A stretch of 64,000 nucleotides of DNA from Rhynchopus sp. YZ270_cl-10 (lineage: Eukaryota; Euglenozoa; Diplonemea; Diplonemida; Diplonemidae): contig OZ037911.1 of assembly GCA_964035575.1 (NCBI GenBank), positions 310,001-374,000 of the forward strand, written 5' to 3'. The first letter of the stretch is position 1. Each line of letters begins with the position of its first letter. The notes beneath the pieces are model-generated. The model had not been told where the DNA came from, did not search any database, and worked only from the letters and a program-made list of their open reading frames with translations. Below are positions 53,158 to 63,293 of the stretch, in pieces. A program made the translations under genes and the position numbers.

Positions 53158-53871
53158 CTACTCCACCACCTTCTCCATCGTGTTGTAGTTTCCATTCTGC
53201 GCGGCGCCCGCCGTCAGAGGTGATGTCTGTGGGTAGGATCTTTCCACAACGCTCAAGGTCTCGTAGCCCTCTGTGTTGGCGGTGTTGTTGCTCTTGTCGA
53301 CACAGTGCACGATCGAGCCAACGAGGCCAAGCACGAAGGTGGCGGACATGAGGTACACCCCTGACCCCATGGAAAACCCAGGGAGGTCCGAGAGGCTCCG
53401 CCCCGCGCCGCCGAAGAAGGCGCCAAGGCAGTCCGCACCCCAGTTGCCCTCCACAACCAGAAGCATCGTCCCTACAAACACAGAGGCCAGCACCACGTTC
53501 AGCACCGTCAGAACTAACGCGCCGATCCGCATGCCGTGTGCCGCAGAAGGCTTCAGCATGGCTAACAAATAGAGTCCCCCTGCAACGAGGCTGAAGACCG
53601 CCACGACGATAACCTCCCCACGCCACGCCTTCACAACAGCGTTCATCCAGTTGCAGTCAAAGTCATGGGACGGACTAGACTCATCCGACCCACTCACGCG
53701 GCAATCCCAGAGCCCGCACTCCACTGCGGCCTCCGCTTCTGGGTGCCCCACTATGCCGTGCGCGAAGGTGAAGCTGAACCATGCATCAGGCAACGCAGCA
53801 GTGGCGATAGCAAGCACCATGCATACTGTGCTGACCGCGCAGCTCACTAAGGTGAAGACACTGGAGACCAT
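53158..53871 (-). CDS. Claudin-like four-transmembrane protein E (237 aa)
   Basis: Start at 53871 (MVSSVFTLVSCAVSTVC). This copy has the best claudin signature: PDAWFSF...VECGLWDCRV...DFDCNWMN, i.e. Trp, then GLW-x-C, then a second Cys 15 residues on. Loop 1 is longer, with GIVGHPEAEAA. Loop 2: EGNWGADCLGAFFGG. Segments 2 and 3 (GEVIVVAVFSLVAGGLYLLA) are as in C and D. The tail ends GNYNTMEKVVE. The gene is intact; the upstream region has an extra dispersed repeat (53931-54030) between the start and the conserved promoter block, which could alter expression. Confidence 0.85.
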   Translation of the reverse strand: MVSSVFTLVSCAVSTVCMVLAIATAALPDAWFSFTFAHGIVGHPEAEAAVECGLWDCRVSGSDESSPSHDFDCNWMNAVVKAWRGEVIVVAVFSLVAGGLYLLAMLKPSAAHGMRIGALVLTVLNVVLASVFVGTMLLVVEGNWGADCLGAFFGGAGRSLSDLPGFSMGSGVYLMSATFVLGLVGSIVHCVDKSNNTANTEGYETLSVVERSYPQTSPLTAGAAQNGNYNTMEKVVE

Positions 53872-53930
53872 TATGTGTTTTGTTGTTGTTGTTTTTGTGT
53901 GTGTTAATCTGTGGGGTGAATAAAACTTGA

Positions 53931-54030
53931 CTTGCTCTCGTGACAGTGTACCTTGGTACAATGACCGGCTGTACCGGGTGGTGGACACCCAACCATGCAG
54001 TCTTACATCCATTTTGTGGTTTACATCTGA
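53931..54030 (+). repeat. Dispersed ~100-bp repeat, copy 2
   Basis: CTCGTGACAGTGTACCTTGG, TACAATGACCGGCTGTACCG, CAACCATGCAGTCTTACATC and TTTTGTGGTTTACATCTGA. It sits between gene E and the promoter block, consistent with an insertion. Confidence 0.7.
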
Positions 54031-54054
54031 TATGCGCTACTCCCGCTTCCTATA

Positions 54055-54283
54055 TAACGTTGCATCAGTACTAAGGCACCCCCCCCACTACCGTACACCC
54101 AACATCGTAGCCCCAACCAGAGAAGGTTAGCATCATGTGCTATGTCTTTTGGTGTCTTCCATTGAAGAAACACTGTACAGGACTGTGCGGGAAGACCTGA
54201 AGCATCGCTGGGGGATGGAGGGTGGGGGCACTGCACAGGGAAGGGAGCAGGTTTTGAAGAAATCAAGGATCAATACACCCCCT
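54055..54283 (-). promoter_or_regulatory. Conserved upstream block of gene E, displaced
   Basis: Matches 46743-46985 and 49078-49328, but begins ~180 bp upstream of the start instead of ~45 bp, because of the repeat at 53931-54030. Confidence 0.55.
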
Positions 54284-55070
54284 TCTTTTTTTTTCTTTGA
54301 AAAACGACGACGTGGTGACCCATAAAATGTGTACACCACGTTCTTCTTTTTAAGTTGATGACACAGGTTTTCAAGAAGATGCAAATATTTGTCTTTTTGT
54401 TTGCACCAACAAGAAGGGGGGAAAACAAAAAACGAGGGGGACAAAAGAAAACGAAAAGAGGAGAAAATCGCATTGGAAAGAAGAATTTTGAACACGTTCC
54501 AACGGGGGGTTTTTTCTGAGGGGGGTTTTGGCAAAAGGTTGAAAAAAAAAAAAGAAAAAAAACGGGAGATTTTTTTTTTCAAAAAAAAAAGAAGAAGGGG
54601 GGCGGGATGAAGAAGGGTAATGTGCAGAAGACAAAAATCGGTCTTCCCAGTGAAAAACGGCACGCAAGAAGAAAAAAAATACCTTCCCCCCGCCCCAACA
54701 GTTTTGTTTTTCGTGAAGGTAAAAAAACCTAGATAGAGTAAGGCTAGTATATTTTGTTTAAGGAACCCTTTGCTACTAGTGGTAACTGTGTTGTGATGGG
54801 CAATTATCACACTACAGCAATCACTGATTTGCCACCCCCACCTCCTTTATATCCCTTCGCAGAATGGGACCCCCACTGGGGCCCATTTTTTCGGGAAAAA
54901 TTTTCCCCAAAATCTGGAATTGTAAAATTGACCCTTACCCCCCCTCCTCCCTGAAACGTGCTAAGACGCATCTCAGTCAAAATGAAATGAACGAAAATAA
55001 GCTAGGAACAAAAAAAGGGGGGAGGTGGAGTTCATTCTCTGGGTGTCAACACTAATACGACCAAGATTTT

Positions 55071-55103
<33 letters not shown>

Positions 55104-55914
55104 AAGAAAAAAATGGTTGTTGCTGATGCAGGCACTTCTGCGGCTGACGCCACGTACTCTGCTGGCTAATCACCTACCAGAAAAATGCTTTTGAGAGAGA
55201 TAAATTTGGGGGACAGTTTCCCCTTTTTTCCTCAAGGTGCCGTCGTTTCGTTCTCAGTTGTTAGAGTACTACGGTACAACAGAGGTGGGTAAAACCAAAT
55301 AAAAAAAAATTCTTTCATATACTTTACGATCAAAGAGAAAGAACACAAAAGAAGGTTCAAAAATAGTAGGATCGGGTAGGTAAGTAAAAGTTGTGTTTCG
55401 TTGAGGAATGATTTGGCGACCGTACCTGGTAATACTATTTTCTCCTTTCATACAAGCTTCGTAGTAATAAGAAAAAAAAATGAAAAAGAAGGGTACCGTG
55501 GTTTAATTTTGTTTTACTCCATCCTGTGTCTTGTTCGACCCCTTTTGTGAAGAGACTCTGCAGTGCTTTTCGCACCTCGCAAAATAAATTATATTGGGTT
55601 CTGTTTTTTTCCGCGATTTTGGCAGAAATGTTTTGACATCGGGAGGGGAAAAGAAGATAAAATTATAAGATCTACCTAAGTGTAAGACTATCGTGATTTG
55701 CCACTTTGAAAAAAAAGATCGGGTCTTTTGAGCGCTCAAAGCCGGAAAACAAAAAGGTGAAAAAAAAATGTGTCAAACTGAAGTACGATTGTTGTGGCCA
55801 ATTGAGTACTCAAAGAAAACAAGCAATATTCTGTCTTTTTCAATCCGTTTTGTTTGCCCGCAGCGCTGCCTCCAATCTTTTTAGAATTGGCAACAAGCTG
55901 TTTTATCAAAAAAA
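54284..55914. other. Intergenic, no gene seen
   Basis: A/T-rich with very long A runs (for example about 30 A at 55072-55101) and G/C runs. A degenerate stem-loop repeat lies near 55664-55705. Open frames are homopolymer-driven. Confidence 0.55.
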
Positions 55915-56012
55915 GTAGAGTTGAAATACAAATGTACCTTGGTACGATGACCGGCTGTACCGGGGGGGACACTCAACTATTGCAGTCCTACATCCATTTC
56001 GTGGTTTACATC
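55915..56012 (+). repeat. Dispersed ~100-bp repeat, copy 3
   Basis: AGAGTTGAAATACAAATG shared with copy 1, then TGTACCTTGGTACGATGACC, CTATTGCAGTCCTACATCC and TTTCGTGGTTTACATCTGA. Confidence 0.7.
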
Positions 56013-56140
56013 TGAAAAAAAAAAAAGGGAATACTGCTGTTCTTCGTGGGCATATCAAACCCCCAGAGAGTCACTAATAAAAAGAAAAGGGTTTGTAAGA
56101 TGATTTTAAGACTGGGCTGTCACCTTAAAAGAGAAAAGTT

Positions 56141-56177
56141 TTATAAGATGAACCTAAGCCTCTCGTTAGCCAACCTT
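56141..56177 (+). repeat. Stem-loop repeat, copy (with a degenerate one at 56095-56127)
   Basis: ATAAGATGAACCTAAGC, loop CTCTCGT, TAGCCAACCTT, preceded by GAGAAAAG. The degenerate neighbour reads TGTAAGATGATTTTAAGACT then GGGCTGTCACCTTA. Confidence 0.6.
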
Positions 56178-56748
56178 GAAGAAAATTTAGAAGAATAAGG
56201 AAGGAAGAAAAAAAAATTTGCGCATCACCGCGCAAAGCGTGGTGGCACCTAAACACCCAGCAATGAGAACACTTTAAACCCAAACTGAACGCAGAACTGT
56301 CCGGGGATTTTAAAAAAAGATACACAAAGAAAATTGTGGTGACACACCCAAACCAAAAAGGGATGGGTGGAGTGGTGGGAGAGTACTATGCATTATCAAG
56401 CCTAATCACAATGCGGAAAACCATTTTCTTTTTTCACAAAAAATAAAAAATCAAAATCGGGGAAAATACCCTATGGGAAAACTAAGTCATCCCAGGTGAG
56501 AGAATCCATTTGGTTTTTTTTTTCAAAATAAAAAAAAAAACCAGAAAAATGTTGGCTCTAGTGGAATCGCCTCTTTGTGGTTGCCAACAATCGTGTCTCA
56601 CCACATTCCTCATTCGTTGCATTTCTTCGAGATTTTTTTGTTCTTTTTAAATTTTTGCTTTTTTTTTTTTATCTTCAGTTGGATACAACTACCATGCAAA
56701 GCAACCTTCACTATTTTGTAGGAGAAGAAAAATACCCCTCCTTTTAGA
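56178..56748. other. Intergenic, no gene seen
   Basis: A/T-rich without recognisable elements except homopolymers. Confidence 0.5.
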
Positions 56749-57144
56749 TACCGTAATTGTAAAAATATTGGGACGTAAAAAAGTTGAAACGTAAAAATGT
56801 TGGGCCGTAAAAATGTTGGGACAGCTGGGCGAAAAATTCCCGTCCCAACATTTTTACGGCCCAACATATTTACGTTCGGGAATTTTTACGTAGATTTTGT
56901 TAGGGAAGATTTGTCTTAGCTAGCAAAAAAAAAAGTTTTTTTTCGATTACCTAGCGAGTAGGCGGGTTGAACGTCACTGGCACGTGTCAAAGTTTTCAAG
57001 AGGGCGTGGGAAAAAAACGCTAAGACAAATAGGCTCAAGCCAAAGTAGCCCAAAAAATGTTGGGCCGTAAAAATGTTGGGACGAGCGAGCCTTTTTTGGG
57101 CTGTCCCAACATTTTTACGGCCCAACATTTTTACAATTACGGTA
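56749..57144. mobile_element. MITE with TACCGTAATTGTAAAAAT ends (396 bp)
   Basis: The ends are inverted TACCGTAATTGTAAAAAT followed by GTTGGGCCGTAAAAATG words. Several AACATTTTTACG/CGTAAAAATGTT words occur in both orientations, giving nested palindromes at both ends. No coding capacity. Confidence 0.8.
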
Positions 57145-57959
57145 CGTGATGATCAGTGATGCATTCACAATCCTTTTTTCATTACTGTAACACTTTTTTT
57201 TGCTTCGTTTTTGTTTCGTTGTTGTTATTATAGCAACAATCACCTATCCGAAGATGGTTTCTGATCCCAATATACAGATATTAGCTAGCACTCTCATGCT
57301 TGCAAAACAAGAGCAGAAAGGGAAATTTGGAAGGGTTGTGGAAGAAGGTGTGGGGTGGCGGGGACAGTTCGCGTAGCACACATACAAAGCAATAAGCATT
57401 TTTTTGGCCCGCTCTTTGGAACACACAGTTTTTGTCAAGCAAAACAAAGCTTCAAAGAGAACTTTTTGCTGAGAGGAATGCACCTCAACACTTCGCCACA
57501 CCTCAAAAGAAGGTGAACATATAAAAAAAAAGTGGATATAATTCTAAGCTCAGACACCTTTTTTGTTGTGTAGAAAAACGCCCCGTTCTGTGCGAAAGCA
57601 TTGCAAGGTATCTCCTCTGTTCAACGGTGTGTTGGCAAACGAGATACGAATTCAATTTTTTTTTCCTATCAATAAGAGAAGTCGAAAAAGTGCAAAACGC
57701 CTCAAAACACAAAGAGAGAAAAAAAAAAAACGAAATTTTTGTAAGATGACTGTGCCTCTCGTGCACAGAACGTCTTTATCATTTTCGTTAAACAAGCAGA
57801 AGATGAAACCTGCCTTACTCGGCGCAACATCTAAACAAAAAAGCTAATAAGATGAACCAAAAAAACACCTCGTACACCTGAAGAAACAAAAAAATATCAA
57901 AAAAAAAATCCCCTCCCCAACCCCCCCCCCCCCCCCCCCCCCCTTCCCCTATTCACAAA
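57145..57959. other. Intergenic, no gene seen
   Basis: Contains a stem-loop repeat at 57739-57780 and a C run of about 26 at 57921-57943. Confidence 0.5.
57739..57780 (+). repeat. Stem-loop repeat, copy with swapped inner stem
   Basis: GTAAGATGACTGTGC, loop CTCTCGT, GCACAGAACGTCTTTATC. The inner stem is CTGTGC/GCACAG instead of CTAAGC/GCTTAG: both sides changed and pairing is kept. Confidence 0.7.
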
Positions 57960-58451
57960 TACACGGCGGGGTCCGCACACCCCGAGGGTCCGTAAAACGG
58001 CATGTTAGGACACTCCCTCTTTACGGAGTGTCATTACGTACCCTAGGGTACGTAATTACGTACCCTAGGGTCCGTAATTACGTACCCTAGGGTCCGTAAT
58101 TACGGACCCTAGGGTACGTAATTACGGAGCCTCCCAGGGAAAGGGACTCTCGAAAATTTTTTTTTGCCCCCGTTTAGGGCTAATTTCGACGATTTGAGGC
58201 CATTAAAAGCAAAATTTGGCACTTTTGAGCATCTGTGGGGGTCTAAAACGCAGTTTAGAGTACCACAATTTTTAGTGGGTTTTACCGAAAACAAGTCAAT
58301 TTTTGGGCCGAAAAAAAATTTTTTTTGACATCACAAAATTGCCCTTGGTGGGCCTATGTGTCCTCAATGAAATGCAAATATAGCTATTTTTAACTTTCAC
58401 ACACAATTTTAACGGGTTTTACCTGTGTACCTGTGTATCTGTGTACCTGTG

Positions 58452-58512
58452 ACTGGGTACTGGGTACTGGGTACTGGGTACTGGGTACTGGGTACTGGGT
58501 ACTGGGTACTGG
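58452..58512 (+). repeat. 7-bp minisatellite (ACTGGGT)n with adjacent 8-bp (TACCTGTG)n
   Basis: About 8.7 units of ACTGGGT, directly preceded at 58421-58451 by four TACCTGTG-type units, the complement of the array at 23688. Confidence 0.9.
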
Positions 58513-60010
58513 GCACCCAGAGAAAGCACCTTAAAAGCAGCGAAGGCGCAGGTTACGGGGAAGACAAGGTATGTAATTATGTTTAACTTTCAGTTACTAG
58601 TGAAGATTGAACAAAAAAATGCCGCATATTTCAACTTGTTCGTGTTTTCAACTCGAAATAAACGCGTAATGTTCACACTATTAAATAGCTATTTTTTTAC
58701 GCACCAATCATTTTGTGTCACCTCATGACATGAAGGAGGAAATAGAAACAAAGCATTTTGAACACACTTGCGGTTCTGGGGACGAACCGCGCTGCAGAGC
58801 CACTCCTCAGGTCGAGGTGTGTGCGTTTCACCACAACCTCTCCCATGGGTTTTATCGTGTGATGAGTGTTACGTTTCTATTTGGTTCCACAGGCGCTCGT
58901 TACCTGCTTCACATAATTCACCTCGCTTCACTCGAACCATTTGTGCAGCAGGTCACTCTCTCGACCTGTAGCGTGGAAAAAATCTATCTTATTTCACGGC
59001 AATAAATAGCCTTTTTTATTAACCTCACCTTTCCCGACTACTACGTTTGTATACCATAACTTAATCACACCCCACATTTACACTTATACAGGATCGTGAA
59101 GTCTGAACTGCACCCGCGATTGCGATGAGAAGCTTCACCGCGGTCCGACATTCAACAACTCAAAATCTACCCGCATCAATCTATTCTGAGTTTGCGGACG
59201 AAGATCTGGGTGGAGGGGGGTGGGTACACTTAGTCAGTCACTGCTATAGCCATTAACCAAGGGAGCATAGCTAGTGCAAGAAATTCGACTTTGGAAACCT
59301 TCCGGAAAGTCTGTCCTCTGCTTGCGGAGGACTAGACACAAGAAAATATTGCGTTCCCCCAGAAAACCAGTGCACAATTCACACTCCTTGTGGGTGGTCT
59401 TGTTGCCTTTTTGGTCAACAGTAATTTTGGCCCAGGCATGCTCTTGAAGCATGACAATTTAGTGTGTATGGGGCAGGGTGTTGTTTTGTTCTGAATTCTC
59501 TTTGTTATAACATCTAAGTCAATCGCGGGTGGTGGTTTGTGTAGCGTGAGGCACTCTTTTTAACAAACTTCCTGCGGCTGCTAAAGTGTTATTTCTTCGG
59601 ATTTAACAACGTACAGCGTAACATAGTGGATTAGCCTGGTCGACACAACCTTTGATAGCTATGGGATAACCAACCCCCTTCGACCCCTTGTGGGTTCACT
59701 GAACAAGCCCTAGTGGTAGTTAAACGCGATTGACATTTACATTCCTAAAGATGAAAGAACAAGACAACACTTCTGTACCCGCGCATCAAAATTGTGGAAA
59801 ACTTTGCACCCCAAACACCCTCAACAACGCCCGCCAAAAGGCGCCCCTTGTTGCTGGGACTTGGTTCTCATTGATACACTGCACAGCAGGCATTCCTCTG
59901 AGTCCAACGCAGTTTGGCCTGTCTGCAGCGTTGCACCGAAGGTGCACGAAGACAGGGTCTGGTGGTAAATTTTGCGTCTCGCATTCCCTCAGGGAAGTTT
60001 AAAAACTCTT

Positions 60011-60337
60011 GAGCTCGGTTTGTTGTCAAAGAAATATTCCACCATGTATTGAGGAGGGTAAGACAGTGTTCGCAGTTTGTACTTGATAGCATTACAACAT
60101 TTAACTTCTCCACGGGGGTCTTGGGCCGTTCACTCGGTTATACCTTGACTACCGGAAGATATTCTTGAGGCCTTTTTGGTCTCTAGAATATCCGGTCTTC
60201 CCGAACGGAGGCACACTTTGTGTGTTACTACGACCTGGCAATTTCCAGCAGTAGGTTAAGTAATCTTTCTTGTAAATTGTTGGATCATTATCTCCTCAGT
60301 GCATGGTGGAAGACGTCTTTGACAACTAACCGAGCTC
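60011..60337. mobile_element. 327-bp MITE with GAGCTCGGTT ends
   Basis: GAGCTCGGTTTGTTGTCAAA...CACCATG at the left and its inverse CATGGTGGAAG...TTGACAACTAACCGAGCTC at the right. The interior matches 23858-24150 (inverted). Confidence 0.8.
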
Positions 60338-60641
60338 ACGACTTTTTTCGGTATGTAACTTGGGATAGGCCCACATGATCATGGTCTATCATGTGGTACC
60401 TGTGTACCACTCGGTTTGCTCCCAGGGCTTTTCGACCAGCAGTCACACATCCAAACAGTGATTTCCCACCTTAGACCACGTAATTACGTACCCTAGGGTC
60501 CGTAATTACGGACCCTAGGGTACGTAATTACGGACCCTAGGGTCCGTAATTACGGACCCGGGTCCGCACTTGAGGGTCCGTAAAGAGGGTCCGTAAAATT
60601 TACGGACCCTCGGGTGTGTGGACCCCGCCGTGTACAGATCT

Positions 60642-60680
<39 letters not shown>

Positions 60681-60683
60681 AAA

Positions 60684-61583
60684 AAATCCTGGGTATGACC
60701 TAAAACTGCATCCAGTCGTGGAGGTATGTTCCTAGTAGGTAGGGGGGGGCTCTATGATGGGATTCCTTTGACCGCGCGAAGGCCTTGTGCCGGGGACGTA
60801 TGGGGGGATGAACTAGAGACCTGCGACCGCCCGTGGGACAATACCTTTGGGGGGGATACATGAGCGACCCCGAGGTGGGCTCAAAGAGCACTCCTTACCC
60901 ATAACGCACAGCTCCGTCGATGAGTAGGTATGGTAAGGGATTAACGTACCCAAAGTCGGCGCTCTCAAGACCCTATGGCGGACCCCGTTCGGCTTTGGCC
61001 TGGGGACGGGCACGGTGAAGGTGTGCCTATTACGGTAGGGGTGCCTGAATCGGAGAGCCGCCACCTAAGAACATGATGAAAATAATATATTCAAGCTTGT
61101 CTTCTGGCCACTGCACACTTTTGTGTACGCGAATTGACGTCATGATTGACACCACCCACATAAAAACACTTTGTTATTTACATCCGATTCCACGGAAACG
61201 TCCTGGGCTGGACGTTAAATTGCATCCGGGGGCCCTTTTGTGGCACTTCTCCTGAAACTCTATGAAGGTCTGACCTGAGGGTAAAAGGTGCTGGGTATGC
61301 TACCCTGGGTGCTGAAGGCAGGCACACAACATGTGTGGAGGGACCTGCAGAGCCCTAGCCAGTGAAGCCAAGGAGGCCCCCCTAGGAAACTAGGGAACGG
61401 ATTGGAAGAGACCTCGCCGGTAGCCGGGAACCCTCCCTGTGCTAGTACAATGATGAAACTTCAATCTAAAGTCCACACCCATGTGGCGGCCGCTTTGGCA
61501 TGCGTCTGTAAGGACAGCCTTGACTGATACTTTCTGTATTAGCACACGATTGCCTCCCTGAAGGCTACGTAGCTACCTGAGTA

Positions 61584-61616
<33 letters not shown>
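60684..61616 (+). mobile_element. Retroposon-like unit ending in a long A tract
   Basis: GC-richer, ~900 bp, between a T run (60646-60679) and about 32 A (61585-61616). It contains CCTGGGCTGGACGTTAAATT, GCATCCGGGGG and CTCCTGAAACTCTATGAAGG, which also occur inverted at 4455-4520, and an earlier weaker version (ATCCTGGG...AACTGCATCC) near 60686. No long frame in the A-tail orientation. Possibly a LINE 3' region or a SINE; clear target-site repeats were not found. Confidence 0.5.
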
Positions 61617-61618
<2 letters not shown>

Positions 61619-62106
61619 CTCTTTCTTTGCTAAATTGTTGGATTAGTGTCGTTGCCTCGGTTGTGTTGCCAACGGTTGTGCAAATCTCCACTTTTCCAGA
61701 TATATTTTTTTTTTCGAATAGGGATTTTTCAACTGAGAGGTCCTACGACTCTCTCACTCTCCCTTCTCCCCTTCTTCTACCTATCCCAGGTGGCAGAAGG
61801 CTGTGGCGGCGTTTCACCATTGACAGTACCTTGCTTGCTTGGCGACCCCGGGGTGGACAGCGAGAGTGTATCCTCGCCACTATCGCTCTCTACGTGCTGT
61901 ACTTCAGCTGTGGAAAAAAAGAGGGGTCGTGAAAGGTTGGAAAAAAACAAACAATGTTGACTTGAAATATCAGAAATTCTGAACACATTTATTTACCGTA
62001 ACACCTCAGGGAATAATCAGACTTTTATATAGGGGGTCAGAACTGAGGGCAATCCTCAGTTATTGAAAAAAAAAAAAAAAATTCCCCTTTTCGGGCCTAA
62101 AAAAAT
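61617..62106. other. Intergenic; contains one TTGGATTAGTGT repeat
   Basis: TGTTGGATTAGTGTCGTTGC then CTCGGTTGTGTTGCCAAC at 61632-61675, related to 32674-32720. No gene is supported. Confidence 0.5.
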
Positions 62107-62268
62107 TAGCTATTTATTGGAGTGAAAATAAGTCGTTTTTTTCACCGAGTTGGTGTTTTCAACCCGAGTTACTTTAATTCACGAGCGAAGCGAGGGAATT
62201 AAAGTCACGAGGGTTGAAAACACCAACGAGGTGAAAAAAACGCTTATTTTCTACTCCAAGACATAATT
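62107..62268. mobile_element. Fold-back element with GAGCGAAGCGAG centre
   Basis: TTGGAGTGAAAATAAG, GTTTTTTTCACC, GTTGGTGTTTTCAACCC and ACTTTAATTCACGAGCG on the left, their complements on the right. Arms of about 70 bp. Confidence 0.75.
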
Positions 62269-62898
62269 TTATCCATAAGTGTGAAGCTTTATTTTCCGAG
62301 CCCGCCCAAGTGTCGTGTGAGACCTGTAGTGTGGATCTCCAGTGTCTTGCACCGCTTCTTCTGAGCCCAACGCTGTTTGGCCTGTCGACGTACTAAATAC
62401 GAAGACAGGGGGGCGGTGCCAACAATTTTCCAATGATGTAACGTTTATCTGATTGATTTATCGTTTGATATACCTTGTGTGTCCTACTTCACCTGCACAC
62501 CCAAGGTTATTGAACGATACTTTCAAGCGATACTTCGTTATGTCATTGGGGGTACTGGTACTGGGTACCTGGGGAAAACACGTACGTTTTTGTTCGCGAT
62601 AACACGCACACTTTTTGTACGTGCTATCGCAATTTACCCTAAAATATATTACCTCCGCTGACACAGCTCGAGGGCTACTCCAACAAGTTTGTAGCTACCA
62701 CCATGCACGCCCCGTCCCCCCACCCCAGTCCAGATACCCTGGGGAAAAAAAAAACTCGAAAAAAATAGGGTGAGTTTGGGGGTGTTTGGGGGCTTAAGAC
62801 GGGTGAAAAAAAACGGTGAAAATAAAAATTTTATTTTCACACCCCTCCACGTACTTTTGGGTGGGCGAGGAAAATAAAGCTTCACGCGCGTGGATAAA
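62269..62898. mobile_element. Inverted-repeat element with GTGAAGCTTTATTTTCC ends (~630 bp)
   Basis: Left TTATCCATAAGTGTGAAGCT then TTATTTTCCGAGCCCGCC. The right end (62859-62898) is its inverse with several differences. The interior near 62345-62410 has CCCAACGCTGTTTGGCCTGT, shared with 59905-59925 inside the 2.7-kb element. Confidence 0.75.
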
Positions 62899-62969
62899 TT
62901 TTTTTTTGGTGTTTTACTGGCTTAGAACACGACTCGTGACCAGCGGTGAAAATCTTGGGCAGTAAGCCC

Positions 62970-63062
62970 GGGAAAACCTGGGCTTAATTAATTTTGCGCA
63001 GAGCAAGCCCGGGTTCGAAGCCCGGGTTTACCCGGGCTTAAGCCTGGGTTTTCCCCGGGTTT
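62970..63062. repeat. Cluster of CCCGGGTT/AACCCGGG palindromes
   Basis: Eight or more CCCGGG or CCTGGG words in alternating orientation in ~90 bp, able to fold into several hairpins. No matching cluster elsewhere in the window. Confidence 0.7.
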
Positions 63063-63293
63063 TAACTTTTCTGGGGTGGGCTGCCCCACCCCACTACGGG
63101 GGGTGTAGCCTCAGGGTGCAGCCCGGGGTAGTCAGTCGCCGAAACGAAGCTCTGTTGACAGAAAACAACGAAGTCAGTAAAGAAAACACACACGTCTATA
63201 CTCAAGGGTTACCCACACCCCTGTCACAGCCAGAACGCGACTCAATTGATCAAACGCCGAAGGAAAAGGAAGCATGCATCATGGCGAAATTAT

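Larger units (their letters stand above)
57960..60634. mobile_element. 2.7-kb inverted-repeat element with TACACGGCGGGGTCC ends
   Basis: Left TACACGGCGGGGTCCGCACA then CCCCGAGGGTCCGTAAA. The right end is inverted with two or three differences. Next to each end lie clusters of palindromes GGACCCTAGGGTCC and CGTAATTACG (58010-58135 and 60475-60600). The interior includes a nested 330-bp element (60011-60337) and a minus-strand frame at 59234-59452 with AWAKITVDQKG...KECELC that vaguely recalls a BED finger. No intact transposase. No target duplication is recognised. Confidence 0.8.

Noticed and set aside
60690-61580. Structured GC-rich stretch that could be rRNA or another stable RNA
   Set aside because: No recognisable conserved rRNA, tRNA, SRP or snRNA core, and it ends in a long A tract as retroposons do.
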